Shown here piece after piece: positions 1 through 9,192 of a DNA stretch of 64,000 bases (positions are counted from its first letter, which is position 1; each line of letters opens with the position of its first letter). The stretch is taken from the NCBI RefSeq assembly GCF_019212185.1, contig NZ_CP078138.1, positions 602,501 through 666,500 on the forward strand, in the 5' to 3' direction. The position numbers and the translations under genes are program-made. The stretch is from Pseudomonas fluorescens (lineage in GTDB: Bacteria; Pseudomonadota; Gammaproteobacteria; Pseudomonadales; Pseudomonadaceae). The notes beneath the pieces are model-generated. The model was not told the origin of the DNA, ran no database searches, and saw only the letters and a list, made by a program, of their open reading frames with translations.

Positions 1-1170
1 TGGATTCGGGCCCATGCTGTTGGTGTTCAGGAAGGGGCGCGCCCACTTCATGCTGTCCCAGGAAACATGTTCGGTCCCGCTGCGGGTCAGGACCTGCAGG
101 CCGTTCTTGTCGACTTCGCTGACAATGGCCGGCTCAAGGCTGCTGATGGTCCGTTGCTTGGTCAGCTCAGTGGCCCAGGCGTCCGGGGTCTTGCCCGGCA
201 GTCGGGATTCCGGGCCGCGGTAGCCGTGACGCTGGTCGTAGGTAATCAGGCCTTCGTGGACGGCGGTGTTGGCCATTTCCTGCAGGTTGCTCGGCACCGT
301 GGTGGTGACGCGGAAACCTTCGGTGTAGGCATCGGCGCCGTAGCGGCCGACCATTTCGGCGCGGGCCATTTCGGCAATGTACGGTGCGTTCACTTCCGGG
401 GTTGGCACGTGGTAGCTGGCATTCAGCGGTTCGTTGATCGCCGCCTGATACGCCGCCTCGTCGATTTTCCCGAGCTTGTACATGCGGCCCAGGATCCAGT
501 CGCGACGCTCTTTACTGCGTGCCGGGTTGGCCAGCGGGTTGAAGCGCGAAGGGGCCTTGGGCAGGCCGGCGATCATCGCCATCTGCGCCAGACTGACGTC
601 GCGGATCGATTTGCCGTAGTACACCTGCGCCGCCGCCTCGATGCCATAGGCGCGGTTACCCAGGTAGATCTTGTTCACGTACAGCTCGAGGATCTCGTCC
701 TTGCTCAGCTGTCGTTCGATTTGCAGGGCCAGCAGGATCTCGGTGGTCTTGCGCGAGAAGCTGCGTTCGCTGGTCAGGAAGAAGTTCTTTGCCACCTGCA
801 TGGTGATGGTGCTGCCGCCGGACTGAATATGTCCGCTCTTGACCAGTTGGGTCGCGGCGCGCATCAGGCTGCTTGGATCGACCCCATAGTGGTTGAGGAA
901 GTTGTCGTCCTCAGCACTTAGTAACGCATTGATGAAGTTGGGGGGAATGTCGGCAAAACGGATTGGATTGCGGCGCATTTCGCCGAATTCTGCGATCAAC
1001 TTGTCGTCGCTGCTGTAGACCCGCAACGGAATCTGCAACTGGATACTTCTGAGCGCCTCCACCGACGGCAGTCCAGGACTAAGGTAGAGGAACGCGCCGC
1101 TCAGACCCAGAAGCAGTCCGCAGAAAATGGCGACGATGGACCACCCGAAAAATTTCAGCAGACGAATCAA
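1..1170 (-). CDS. ponA: Penicillin-binding protein 1A, N-terminal part (partial)
   Basis: This is the N-terminal 390 codons of a class A penicillin-binding protein, the bifunctional transglycosylase/transpeptidase that polymerises and cross-links peptidoglycan at the inner membrane. The reading frame opens with a TTG codon at 1170 giving LIRLLKFFGW, followed by a single membrane anchor rich in Leu/Gly (about residues 9-29). The transglycosylase domain follows, with the catalytic-Glu motif AEDDNF near residue 85 and the GGSTITMQ motif near residue 118. The frame stays open to the window edge, so the transpeptidase domain lies outside. It is divergent from pilM, the conserved pseudomonad arrangement. 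The TTG start is inferred because no in-frame ATG gives the membrane anchor; no strong ribosome site is visible. Confidence 0.93.
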   Translation of the reverse strand, partial: MIRLLKFFGWSIVAIFCGLLLGLSGAFLYLSPGLPSVEALRSIQLQIPLRVYSSDDKLIAEFGEMRRNPIRFADIPPNFINALLSAEDDNFLNHYGVDPSSLMRAATQLVKSGHIQSGGSTITMQVAKNFFLTSERSFSRKTTEILLALQIERQLSKDEILELYVNKIYLGNRAYGIEAAAQVYYGKSIRDVSLAQMAMIAGLPKAPSRFNPLANPARSKERRDWILGRMYKLGKIDEAAYQAAINEPLNASYHVPTPEVNAPYIAEMARAEMVGRYGADAYTEGFRVTTTVPSNLQEMANTAVHEGLITYDQRHGYRGPESRLPGKTPDAWATELTKQRTISSLEPAIVSEVDKNGLQVLTRSGTEHVSWDSMKWARPFLNTNSMGPNP

Positions 1171-1385
1171 GGCTTTTGGATATCCAGGGCAAAGAATGAA
1201 TTTGGCGTCAGGGCATTCAGGGTAAACAAGGCTCGACCTGCGCTTGAAGAAAGCGGAGAAAAACGCTGGGCATTATAAGCATTTTTCCGCCAACAGCGCA
1301 GTTGGCGGCTGGGTCAAGGCACTGGCATTGGACGCCGGTCGCCATCAAGAGTTCGTAACTCACGGAAAGTCATAGGGAATTGCCA

Positions 1386-2426
1386 ATGCCGGGAGTCTTC
1401 AGCAAAAAACCTCGAATGTTATTGGGTCTCGATATCGGCTCTACCTCGGTCAAGCTGCTCGAGCTTGGCGGCACGAGTTCGCGATATCAGGTGGAGGCGT
1501 TCGCAATAGAGCCTTTGCCGGCGAATGCGCTGGTTGAGAGGAGTATCACCGAGCCCGAGTTGGTCGGGCGCGCGGTATCAAGGTTGGTGACCAAGGCTCA
1601 TGCCCGCTCCCGGCATGTCGCCGTGGCGGTTTCCGGACCGGCGGTCATCACCAGAGTGTTGGAGATGCCCGCAGGGCTGTCAGCCGATGAGTTGGAAAAT
1701 CAGCTGAGAATCGATGCTGACCAGTACGTCCCTTATCCCCTGGATGATGTAGCGCTCGATTTTCAGGTAATCGGCGCCTGCGCGGACAATCCCGGGCGAG
1801 TCAATGTGCTGGTGGCTGCCTGTCGAAGGGAGCGTGTCGAGTTGTTGGAGGCGGTACTTGATCTGGCAGGGTTAGTGCCCGCTGTGGTGGATGTCGAAGC
1901 CCATGCGTGGCAGCGGGCCGTCACCTTGTTGTCCGGCACGCAGCGGCCTGCCGTGGCATTGATTGATATAGGCACTCACCTGACCACGCTGCATGTATTG
2001 AGTGAAGGCCTGATCGTCTTCAGCCGCGAGCACCTGTTTGGTGGTCAACAACTCGCTGAGAATATTCAGCGACAACACGGTCGGGAGAGTGAGCCGGTTG
2101 TGCGGATGGAGGAATGGTCTGACGGCTGCTCGGGTGAAATCCTCCAGCCCAGCTGTGAGGCGCTGTTGCAGCAAATTTCTCGTTCGCTGCAGTGGTACAT
2201 CGATTCGGACTCAGCGCGGAAGGTCGAGCGCGTCCTGCTGGCCGGCGGAGGTGCCTCGATTGACGGTCTGGCGCCGATGATTGAGCGATGCCTGAAAGTT
2301 CCCACGCAGGTGGCCAACCCCTTTACCAGCATGACACTGGCTGCCCAGGTGAACCCGGCCTCCCTTGCCGACGCCGCCCCTGCCTTGATGATTGCCTGTG
2401 GTCTGGCATTGAGGAGTTTTGACTGA
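1386..2426 (+). CDS. pilM: Type IV pilus assembly protein PilM
   Basis: PilM is the actin-like cytoplasmic protein of the type IV pilus alignment complex; it binds ATP and the N-terminal tail of PilN at the inner membrane. The sequence shows the actin/FtsA-type phosphate-1 motif GLDIGSTSVK close to the N-terminus and a second nucleotide motif LIDIGTH near residue 197, with the glycine-rich LLAGGGA near residue 289. The 346-residue length is normal. The ATG at 1386 is chosen over the in-frame TTG at 1380 because AGGGA stands 7 bases before it. It is the first gene of the pilMNOPQ operon and its TGA overlaps the pilN ATG by one base. Confidence 0.95.
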   Translation: MPGVFSKKPRMLLGLDIGSTSVKLLELGGTSSRYQVEAFAIEPLPANALVERSITEPELVGRAVSRLVTKAHARSRHVAVAVSGPAVITRVLEMPAGLSADELENQLRIDADQYVPYPLDDVALDFQVIGACADNPGRVNVLVAACRRERVELLEAVLDLAGLVPAVVDVEAHAWQRAVTLLSGTQRPAVALIDIGTHLTTLHVLSEGLIVFSREHLFGGQQLAENIQRQHGRESEPVVRMEEWSDGCSGEILQPSCEALLQQISRSLQWYIDSDSARKVERVLLAGGGASIDGLAPMIERCLKVPTQVANPFTSMTLAAQVNPASLADAAPALMIACGLALRSFD

Positions 2427-2995
2427 TGACTCGCATCAATCTGTTGCCGTGGCGCGAAGCTCGGCGTGAGGCGGGCCGCAGGCGTTTTCTGCTGGTGTTG
2501 GGCGGCGTAGTGCTGCTGTCGGCAGGCAGTATCGTCCTGGGGGATCGCTACATCAATCATGCAATCGAGCGCCAGGCCGCGCGTAATGCTTATGTCGTCC
2601 AGCAAATCAGTGCGCTTGAGGAGCGGGTGGGGCAACTCAATGAGTTGAAATCGAGGCGCGCGCAGTTGGTTGAGCGGATGCGAATTATCCAGGGGCTGCA
2701 AGGGCAGCGATCAGGCGCCGCGCAAGTCTTCGATCAGTTGGCCAGGACCCTTCCTGATGAGGTGTATTTCACCGACCTGCAATGGCGCGATCGGACGTTG
2801 GTCATCAATGGTGTGGCCGCTTCCAACCAGCATGTTTCCGAACTGTTGCGCAATCTCGATGCCGCCGAGGTGTTTGACGCTCCAAGTCTGACCGAGATCA
2901 AGGTTGCCGGCGACGGATCGGGCAAACACGCGGCCAGTTTGTTCCGTCTCAGCGTTCGTCAGACCGAAACACTGCCTGTGGCGTCGAGGTCATGA
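2426..2995 (+). CDS. pilN: Type IV pilus inner-membrane protein PilN
   Basis: PilN is a bitopic inner-membrane protein that pairs with PilO and recruits PilM through its N-terminal cytoplasmic tail. The protein begins with the hallmark MTRINLLPWR motif (PilM-binding peptide INLLPWR), then one transmembrane helix (about residues 22-40), a periplasmic coiled coil (about 47-95) and a ferredoxin-like C-terminal domain. Length 189 aa is typical. Start and stop overlap the neighbours (TGATG with pilM, ATGA with pilO), so the operon is translationally coupled. Confidence 0.95.
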   Translation: MTRINLLPWREARREAGRRRFLLVLGGVVLLSAGSIVLGDRYINHAIERQAARNAYVVQQISALEERVGQLNELKSRRAQLVERMRIIQGLQGQRSGAAQVFDQLARTLPDEVYFTDLQWRDRTLVINGVAASNQHVSELLRNLDAAEVFDAPSLTEIKVAGDGSGKHAASLFRLSVRQTETLPVASRS

Positions 2996-3603
2996 GTGTT
3001 CTCGTGAAGTTGGCTCGATTCGAGTTCAGTCGTGACGACCTGCACGGTGCGGGGTCCCGGCCGCGAGCGCTCAGGGCTTTGATAGGCGTGTTGTTGATGC
3101 TGATTCTGCTGGTGTCGGGCTACACCGTTCACTTGCGTGATCGGCAGGGTCAACTGGAGAACGCTCGCGGTGAAGAGCGCGATCGTAAGCAGCAATTCGC
3201 GAACAGAGTCGCCCAGCTCGGCAATGTGCAGCTCTATCTCGACCAGGTTCAGGATATGCAGCACTCGTTCGACGAATTATTGCGGCAACTGCCCAGCGAC
3301 ACTGAAGTCCCGGGATTGCTGGAGGATATATCCCGTGCCGGATCAGTCGGTGGCCTGCAGTTTGAGGAAATCCGACTACTACCCGAAGAGGCTCAGCCGT
3401 TTTACCTCGAATTGCCGATTCAAATTACTGTAGTTGGCGACTATCACGGTCTGGCGACGTTCGTCAGTGCAGTATCCGCTCTGCCACGGATCGTCACCTT
3501 GCACGACTTCAGCCTGGCACCGGTTAGTCGGGCGGATGGCGCCATGCTGCGTTTGAATATCCTGGCCCGGACTTATCGCTATCACGAAGGGCATCAGCTG
3601 TGA
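2992..3603 (+). CDS. pilO: Type IV pilus inner-membrane protein PilO
   Basis: PilO forms the inner-membrane alignment subcomplex with PilN and binds PilP in the periplasm. The 203-residue protein has a short cytoplasmic N-terminus, one transmembrane helix (about residues 24-43, LIGVLLMLILLVSGYTV), a heptad-rich periplasmic coiled coil (about 48-105) and a C-terminal ferredoxin-like domain typical of PilO. It overlaps pilN by four bases (ATGA) and its stop overlaps the GTG start of pilP. Confidence 0.94.
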   Translation: MSVLVKLARFEFSRDDLHGAGSRPRALRALIGVLLMLILLVSGYTVHLRDRQGQLENARGEERDRKQQFANRVAQLGNVQLYLDQVQDMQHSFDELLRQLPSDTEVPGLLEDISRAGSVGGLQFEEIRLLPEEAQPFYLELPIQITVVGDYHGLATFVSAVSALPRIVTLHDFSLAPVSRADGAMLRLNILARTYRYHEGHQL

Positions 3604-4127
3604 GGCCGCTGCGCTGGGGCGCGCCTGTTGCTTTCCTTATCGGGCTTGGCGGCTGCGGCGAGGGGCAGGGCTTCGTTGATCTGGATGGCTTCATGGATGA
3701 AGTACGGTTGAAATCGCCTGACAGTATCGAGCCAATCCCGACCTACCCCTCATTACCGCCATTTTTCTACGACGCCGTCTCGTTACGCAGTCCGTTCCTG
3801 CCACCGTCCGGGACCGCTTTTGCGGCTCAGGACGCAGGGCGAACAAGGGTAAGTCCGGATCCACTGCGGATCCGCCACCCCCTTGAACGTTTTGCTGTCG
3901 AGCAGTTCGTGATGGTGGGAACCATGGCGAATGCGGCGGGTGCCTCGGCGCTGCTGCGTGTGGCGGGCGGCGTACATCGATTGCAGGTGGGGGACTACCT
4001 GGGGCGCGATGACGGGCGGATCGTGTCGATCAGTGAAACCCGGGTCGATCTGCTGGAAATCGTTGCCGATGGCGAAAACGCCTGGCGCGAGCAACCGCGA
4101 TCCATCTCCTTGAACGTGCGCTCATAG
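3600..4127 (+). CDS. pilP: Type IV pilus lipoprotein PilP
   Basis: PilP is the inner-membrane lipoprotein that links PilN/PilO to the secretin PilQ. A GTG start overlapping the pilO stop (GTGA) gives MRPLRWG and a signal sequence ending in the lipobox LGGC (Cys near residue 19). A flexible region rich in Pro and Ser follows, then the C-terminal beta-sandwich domain with FVMVGTM and LQVGDYLGRDDGRI (about residues 98-160), which is the recognisable PilP fold. The 175 aa length is normal. Translational coupling to pilO is obvious; pilQ starts 13 bases downstream. Confidence 0.94.
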   Translation: MRPLRWGAPVAFLIGLGGCGEGQGFVDLDGFMDEVRLKSPDSIEPIPTYPSLPPFFYDAVSLRSPFLPPSGTAFAAQDAGRTRVSPDPLRIRHPLERFAVEQFVMVGTMANAAGASALLRVAGGVHRLQVGDYLGRDDGRIVSISETRVDLLEIVADGENAWREQPRSISLNVRS

Positions 4128-4140
4128 TGGAAGCCAGACA

Positions 4141-5472
4141 ATGAACAGGATTCTTTCCACCCTCGGTTTCGTGCTGGGTTTTGCGTTGCTGTCGGCGACC
4201 GCCCAAGCGGTCATTCACCCGATGCACGGCGTTGTCGAACCGGATGGGTATCGCGGCGACAAGCTGTCGTTGAATTTTCAGGACATTGAGGTGCGCTCGG
4301 TGCTGCAGCTCATAGCCGATTTCACTCAGCTCAATCTGGTGGCCAGCGATGCCGTGCAAGGCAGCATCACGTTGCGCCTCCACGACGTGCCCTGGGACCA
4401 GGCTCTGGATCTGGTGCTCAAGACCAAGGGCCTGGACAAGCGTCAGGTTGGCAATGTGTTGTTGGTCGCTCCGGCACAAGACATCGCAAACCGCGAGCGC
4501 CAGGAGCTTGAATCGCAACAGCGCGTAGCCGAACTGGCGCCCTTGCGGCGAGAGCTTTTGCAGGTCAACTACGCCAAGGCGGCGGATATCGCTCAGCTAT
4601 TCCAGTCAGTCACCGGAGTCAGGCCTGTAGAGCGGGGTTCGCTGACCGTTGACGACCGGACCAATAACATCATTGCGTACCAGACCCAGGAACGTCTGGA
4701 CGAGTTACGGCAAATCGTCGCTCAGTTGGACGTTCCGGTGCGCCAGGTGATGATTGAAGCGCGCATCGTCGAGGTGAACGTGGATTACGACAAAAGCCTT
4801 GGGGTGCGCTGGGGTGGATCGATTCGGCGAGGCAACTGGAGGGCTTCGGGTGCAGGGAGTCCAGGTGAGTCCGGTAGTGCGCCGTTCGTCGACATGGGCG
4901 CAGTAGGTGCCACCTCGGGGCTGGGGGTCGGGTTCGTCAGCGACAACCTATTACTCGACCTGGAGCTGACCGCAATGGAAAAAACCGGCAACGGTGAAAT
5001 TATCTCCCAGCCCAAAGTGCTTACGTCCGACAAGGAGGTCGCGAAAATCCTCAAGGGCACCGAGATCCCCTATCAGCAGGCCGGCGCCAACGGCGCGACC
5101 TCGGTCTCTTTCAAGGAGGCCTCGCTGTCGCTGGAAGTCACTCCGCAGATCACGCCGGACAACCGCATCATCATGGTGGTCAAGGTGACCAAGGATGAGC
5201 CTGATTACTTGAATAAAGTGCAGGATGTGCCGCCTATCAGGAAAAACGAGGTCAATGCCAAGGTGCTCGTAATCGATGGTGAAACCATCGTTATTGGTGG
5301 GGTTTTCTCAAATACTCAAAGCAAGGTCGTAGATAAGGTGCCATTTCTCGGTGATGTGCCGTATCTTGGCCGCCTTTTCCGGCGTGACGTGGTGGCGGAG
5401 AAAAAATCCGAGCTGCTGGTATTTCTCACTCCGCGTATCATGAATAACCAGGCGATTGCTGTGAGTCATTGA
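4141..5472 (+). CDS. pilQ: Type IV pilus secretin PilQ, short form without AMIN domains
   Basis: PilQ is the outer-membrane secretin through which the type IV pilus exits. The protein has a signal peptide (cleavage after TAQA, about residue 23), a secretin/TonB short N-terminal domain (about 42-95, [19 protein letters not shown]), an N1-type secretin domain (about 135-200) and the C-terminal beta-barrel secretin domain (about 215-440) with the signature around [13 protein letters not shown]. At 443 aa it is much shorter than the roughly 700-aa PilQ of P. aeruginosa because the peptidoglycan-binding AMIN repeats before the STN domain are absent. The reading frame is intact, so this is a short variant and not a truncation by frameshift. 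It is the last pil gene; aroK begins four bases later. Confidence 0.93.
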   Translation: MNRILSTLGFVLGFALLSATAQAVIHPMHGVVEPDGYRGDKLSLNFQDIEVRSVLQLIADFTQLNLVASDAVQGSITLRLHDVPWDQALDLVLKTKGLDKRQVGNVLLVAPAQDIANRERQELESQQRVAELAPLRRELLQVNYAKAADIAQLFQSVTGVRPVERGSLTVDDRTNNIIAYQTQERLDELRQIVAQLDVPVRQVMIEARIVEVNVDYDKSLGVRWGGSIRRGNWRASGAGSPGESGSAPFVDMGAVGATSGLGVGFVSDNLLLDLELTAMEKTGNGEIISQPKVLTSDKEVAKILKGTEIPYQQAGANGATSVSFKEASLSLEVTPQITPDNRIIMVVKVTKDEPDYLNKVQDVPPIRKNEVNAKVLVIDGETIVIGGVFSNTQSKVVDKVPFLGDVPYLGRLFRRDVVAEKKSELLVFLTPRIMNNQAIAVSH

Positions 5473-5476
5473 TTCT

Positions 5477-5995
5477 GTGCGAAATTTGATTCTTGTTGGG
5501 CCGATGGGTGCGGGTAAAAGCACCATCGGTCGCTTGCTGGCCAAAGAGCTGCGTCTGCCGTTCAAGGATTCCGATAAGGAAATTGAATTGCGCACAGGCG
5601 CCAATATCCCGTGGATCTTCGATAAAGAAGGCGAACCCGGCTTCCGTGATCGCGAGCAGGCAATGATCGCCGAGCTCTGTGAGCTCGATGGCGTGGTGCT
5701 GGCGACTGGTGGCGGTGCCGTGATGCGTGAAGCCAACCGTCACGCGCTGCATGCCGGCGGGCGGGTGGTGTATTTGCATGCTTCGGTCGAGCAGCAGGTC
5801 GGGCGCACGGCGCGTGACCGCAATCGTCCATTGCTGCGCACCGCCGATCCGGCTAAAACCCTGCGTGATCTGCTGACGCTGCGCGATCCGCTATATCGGG
5901 AAATCGCCGACGTCGTGGTGGAAACCGATGAGCGGCCGCCGCGCATGGTCGTGCTGGATATTCTGGAACGCTTGCAGCAACTGCCTCCCCGTTAA
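5477..5995 (+). CDS. aroK: Shikimate kinase AroK
   Basis: AroK phosphorylates shikimate at the 3-hydroxyl with ATP, the fifth step of chorismate synthesis in the cytoplasm. A GTG start gives [18 protein letters not shown], with the P-loop GPMGAGKS at residues 8-15, the shikimate-binding DSD motif (KDSDKEIE, about 31-38), a GGGAV segment near residue 79 and the LID arginine region RDRNRPLL (about 115-122). Length 172 aa matches the family. It lies directly behind pilQ, as in other pseudomonads, and precedes aroB after a 148-base gap holding a structured element. Confidence 0.96.
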   Translation: MRNLILVGPMGAGKSTIGRLLAKELRLPFKDSDKEIELRTGANIPWIFDKEGEPGFRDREQAMIAELCELDGVVLATGGGAVMREANRHALHAGGRVVYLHASVEQQVGRTARDRNRPLLRTADPAKTLRDLLTLRDPLYREIADVVVETDERPPRMVVLDILERLQQLPPR

Positions 5996-6009
5996 TTCAG
6001 GGCGCGAAA

Positions 6010-6105
6010 TGCGCTATCCTCGGCGTCGCGTCATGATGGCCGGCGAGTGTGGCGCATCAGCAACGGGCAACGTCACACAGGCAGACGTTACCCGTCGATA
6101 GCGCA
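6010..6105 (+). ncRNA. Candidate structured RNA (three-way junction) between aroK and aroB
   Basis: The aroK-aroB gap folds on paper into a three-way junction. The closing stem is TGCGCTAT at 6010-6017 with ATAGCGCA at 6098-6105, a perfect 8-bp match across 80 bases. Inside it are GATGGCC (6035-6041) with GGCGCATC (6051-6058), 7 bp with one bulged G, and a 12-bp stem with a single mismatch, 6063-6074 with 6084-6095, capped by a 9-base loop. There is no T-run after any stem, so it does not look like an intrinsic terminator. It could be an mRNA leader element of aroB, a processing site, or a small RNA. I do not recognise it as a named family; pairing was worked out by eye. Confidence 0.4.
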
Positions 6106-6143
6106 AGGCGGGACGCCTGATTCCAACTTTTCTGTGGGGACAC

Positions 6144-7244
6144 ATGCAGACACTTAAGGTCGATCTAGGCGAGCGTAGCTACCCGATTCATATTGGTGAA
6201 GGGTTGCTGGATCAGCCCGAGCTGCTGGCGCCGCATATCGCAGGGCGGCAAGTGGCAATTATCTCCAACGAGACGGTTGCGCCGCTTTATCTGGAGCGTC
6301 TGACCCGCAGCCTCGCAGGTTATTCAGTGATTTCCGTGGTGTTGCCCGACGGCGAAGCCTTTAAGACCTGGGAAACCCTGCAAACCATTTTCGATGGCTT
6401 GCTGACCGCGCGCCATGATCGGCGCACCACCGTGATCGCTCTGGGCGGCGGGGTGATTGGCGATATGGCCGGTTTTGCCGCGGCCTGCTACCAGCGTGGG
6501 GTCGATTTCATTCAGGTGCCGACCACCCTGTTGTCGCAAGTCGACTCGTCGGTGGGCGGCAAGACCGGTATCAACCATCCGCTGGGCAAGAACATGGTCG
6601 GTGCCTTCTATCAGCCCAACGTGGTGCTGATCGATACCGCGACCCTCAATACGCTGCCGGCCCGCGAGCTCTCCGCCGGGCTGGCCGAAGTGATCAAATA
6701 CGGGCTGATCTGCGATGAGCCCTTCCTGACCTGGCTCGAAGAAAACGTCGATCGCCTGCGGGCGCTCGACCAGGACGCCCTGACCTACGCCATCGAGCGC
6801 TCTTGCGCGGCCAAGGCGGCGGTGGTCGGTGCCGACGAGCGTGAATCCGGTGTGCGGGCCACGCTGAACCTGGGCCATACCTTCGGCCACGCCATCGAAA
6901 CCCACATGGGCTATGGTGTCTGGCTACACGGTGAGGCAGTCGCTGCTGGCACCGTGATGGCGCTGGACATGTCAGCACGCCTCGGCTGGATCACGGCCCA
7001 GGAGCGCGATCGGGGCATTGCCCTGTTCCAGCGCGCCGGGTTGCCGGTCATTCCTCCCGAGGAGATGACCGAGGCGGATTTTCTCGAGCACATGGCAATT
7101 GACAAGAAAGTAATCGACGGACGTTTGCGCCTGGTGTTGTTGCGCCGCATGGGTGAAGCAGTTGTCACCGACGATTATCCGAAAGAGATTTTACAGGCAA
7201 CGCTGGGAGCGGATTACCGCGCCCTGGCTCAGCTTAAAGGTTAA
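6144..7244 (+). CDS. aroB: 3-dehydroquinate synthase AroB
   Basis: AroB converts DAHP to 3-dehydroquinate using NAD+ and a divalent metal, the second step of the shikimate pathway. The sequence shows the NAD-binding segment [11 protein letters not shown] (about residues 105-115), the [19 protein letters not shown] substrate loop (about 130-148), the conserved [10 protein letters not shown] metal-binding motif (about 243-252) and LHGEAVAAG. The metal ligands correspond to Glu in [11 protein letters not shown] and the two His of the later motifs. Length 366 aa is standard. It follows aroK and precedes the DamX-like gene, an order shared with enterobacteria. Confidence 0.97.
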   Translation: MQTLKVDLGERSYPIHIGEGLLDQPELLAPHIAGRQVAIISNETVAPLYLERLTRSLAGYSVISVVLPDGEAFKTWETLQTIFDGLLTARHDRRTTVIALGGGVIGDMAGFAAACYQRGVDFIQVPTTLLSQVDSSVGGKTGINHPLGKNMVGAFYQPNVVLIDTATLNTLPARELSAGLAEVIKYGLICDEPFLTWLEENVDRLRALDQDALTYAIERSCAAKAAVVGADERESGVRATLNLGHTFGHAIETHMGYGVWLHGEAVAAGTVMALDMSARLGWITAQERDRGIALFQRAGLPVIPPEEMTEADFLEHMAIDKKVIDGRLRLVLLRRMGEAVVTDDYPKEILQATLGADYRALAQLKG

Positions 7245-7254
7245 TAAGATCCCG

Positions 7255-8844
7255 ATGACCAGTTTGCATGCCGACGAGGCGTTCCTAGGCCACTTCCAGC
7301 TGAACCATGACCCCTTCGCTCCGCGGGTGCCTGGCTTCAAGTTTTTCCCTGCCCAGCGCAAATCTGTGCTCGGACAGTTGCACCATCTGGCCCGTTACAG
7401 CCAGTTGCTGTTGGTGGTCACCGGCCCCTTGGGCAGCGGCAAGACTTTGCTGCGCCAGGCGCTGGTTGCCAGCACCAACAAGCAGTCGGTGCAGAGTGTG
7501 GTTGTGTCCGCCCGTGGCGCCGGTGATGCGGCAGGTGTATTGCGGCAGGTGGCGCAGGCACTGGACGTTGCCGACGCAGAGGTGGGGGCAATTCTCAAGC
7601 AGGTGGTGCAACTCGCACTGACCGGCCAGGAAGTCTACATGCTGGTGGACGATGCCGAGCAGCTCGACGAGTCGGCCCTGGAAGTCTTGCTGGCCTTGGC
7701 TGCCGGTGCGCCGGAAGGGCGTCCCCATGTGTTCCTGTTTGGCGAGCCTTCTCTGATCGCCGGTCTGGATCAGTTGAGCGCCGAAGAAGAGCGTTTCCAC
7801 GTTATCGAATTGCAGCCTTACACCGAAGAAGAGACTCGGGAATACCTCGGGCAGCGTCTCGAGGGTGCGGGCCGTGGAATCGAACTTTTCACCGCAAATC
7901 AGATCTCTGAGATTCACGAAAGCTCCGAGGGCTGGCCTGGAAACATCAATCAGGTGGCTCGCGATGCGATGATCGAAGCCATGATCGCCAGCCGTTCTGC
8001 GGTGAAGCGTCCAAGTATGGGGTTCAACATGCCGAAGAAACACGTATTGGCGATATCTGCCGTGGTCGTGGTTGCGGTGGCTGCCGCCTGGCTCTTGCCG
8101 GGTCGCAGCAAAGCACCAACCACCGGTGCGCCGGCTAACGAGCAGGCGCAATTGCCCCTGGGCCAGGGTGCCAATGGTGCTGCGCCGTCGGTCGAATTTG
8201 CCGGCAATACCCAGCCCATGCCGTTGCCGTTGGTCGGGCAATCGCAGCCGGTCATGCGCGGTCCATTGGCTGAGGAAGCCGGTGGCATTACCGAAGGTGA
8301 CGATGGCGTTCCGGTGCCTGGGTCCAGCTCGGTGCCACCGACCGTGACCACTATCGCCCCGCCTGCTGGCGTTGCAGCTGGCCCGGCACCAGCACCGGCG
8401 GCCAAACCTGTTCCAGCCCCGACGCAAGTCGCCGTTGCCAAGCCAACCCCTGCGCCAGTCGCCAAGCCAGCTCCAGCCCCTGTGGTTAAGCCTGCGCCGG
8501 TGACCAAACCGGTCGAGAAGCCGGCAACTGTCGCAAAAGCGACACCGGCGGCAGCTGGCGGCACCTGGTACGCCGGTCAGAAGCCTGGCAATTACGTCGT
8601 GCAGATTCTCGGCACCAGCTCCGAAGCGGCGGCACAGAGCTTCGTCAAGGAGCAGGGCGGTGAGTACCGTTACTTCAAGAAAGTCCTGAACGGCAAGCCG
8701 CTTTACGTCATCACCTATGGCAACTTCGCCAATCGCGATGCGGCCGTATCTGCCATCAAGGCCTTGCCAGCGAAGGTTCAGGCTGGTAAACCTTGGCCTC
8801 GCTCTGTCGCCAGCGTCCAACAGGAACTGGCAACAGCTCGCTGA
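7255..8844 (+). CDS. AAA ATPase / SPOR-domain membrane protein (DamX-like)
   Basis: The protein combines an N-terminal ExeA-like AAA ATPase domain (about residues 20-250) with Walker A GPLGSGKT (about 59-66) and Walker B VYMLVDDAEQ (about 125-134), one transmembrane helix (about 262-281), a long Pro/Ala/Lys-rich periplasmic linker with KPAPAP-type repeats (about 360-435), and a C-terminal SPOR domain (about 440-515). SPOR domains bind denuded glycan strands at the division septum, and the position after aroK-aroB is that of damX in E. coli, so a septal role is likely. The ATG at 7255 (MTSLHADEAF), ten bases after aroB, is preferred to upstream starts inside aroB. The added ATPase domain distinguishes it from E. 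coli DamX. Confidence 0.85.
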   Translation: MTSLHADEAFLGHFQLNHDPFAPRVPGFKFFPAQRKSVLGQLHHLARYSQLLLVVTGPLGSGKTLLRQALVASTNKQSVQSVVVSARGAGDAAGVLRQVAQALDVADAEVGAILKQVVQLALTGQEVYMLVDDAEQLDESALEVLLALAAGAPEGRPHVFLFGEPSLIAGLDQLSAEEERFHVIELQPYTEEETREYLGQRLEGAGRGIELFTANQISEIHESSEGWPGNINQVARDAMIEAMIASRSAVKRPSMGFNMPKKHVLAISAVVVVAVAAAWLLPGRSKAPTTGAPANEQAQLPLGQGANGAAPSVEFAGNTQPMPLPLVGQSQPVMRGPLAEEAGGITEGDDGVPVPGSSSVPPTVTTIAPPAGVAAGPAPAPAAKPVPAPTQVAVAKPTPAPVAKPAPAPVVKPAPVTKPVEKPATVAKATPAAAGGTWYAGQKPGNYVVQILGTSSEAAAQSFVKEQGGEYRYFKKVLNGKPLYVITYGNFANRDAAVSAIKALPAKVQAGKPWPRSVASVQQELATAR

Positions 8845-9192
8845 AGATTCGGCGGCCTTACCCAGGCCGCCTCTCCCGGCACCTCAAAATTTCTACAAGG
8901 CATGCTGCCCTGGAGGCCGCGTGCCTTGTGGTGTCTGCGTCACAGTAGTCTTTGAGTCGTGCGGTCAAAATTGAAAAAAGTTTTGACTAGCACAGTAGAT
9001 AGCTTTAAACCTTTCATAAATGCGACATGAATTTGCGACATTTCGTCGTCAAATTTGTGGGCGTCTGTGTCGGTGTGTACAATGACCTCCCTTTTGCCCC
9101 CGCAAAGCTGGCGTTCGTTCGGCGTGGATGGTAAGTGGTTGAATTGAAAAGAAATTTGCCTCGATAAGAGGCAGCCTGGTGAGAAAGTGTCT
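8845..9192. other. Intergenic region between the DamX-like gene and gltB
   Basis: The first part holds a strong GC hairpin, GGCGGCCT (8851-8858) with AGGCCGCC (8864-8871), just after the DamX-like stop; it lacks a T-run, so it is only a possible terminator or stabilising stem. The remainder (about 8960-9100) is distinctly AT-rich and contains the gltB promoter candidate. No open frame with a convincing ribosome site is seen. Confidence 0.6.
9055..9083 (+). promoter_or_regulatory. Likely sigma-70 promoter of gltBD
   Basis: TTGTGG at 9055-9060 and TACAAT at 9078-9083 are separated by 17 bases, a good sigma-70 match. It would give a leader of about 100 bases before the gltB ATG at 9193. Assignment is by consensus only. 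Confidence 0.5.

Noticed and set aside
67..921. A plus-strand frame over the ponA region.
   Set aside because: It is the shadow of the partial ponA gene, whose transglycosylase motifs are clear on the minus strand.
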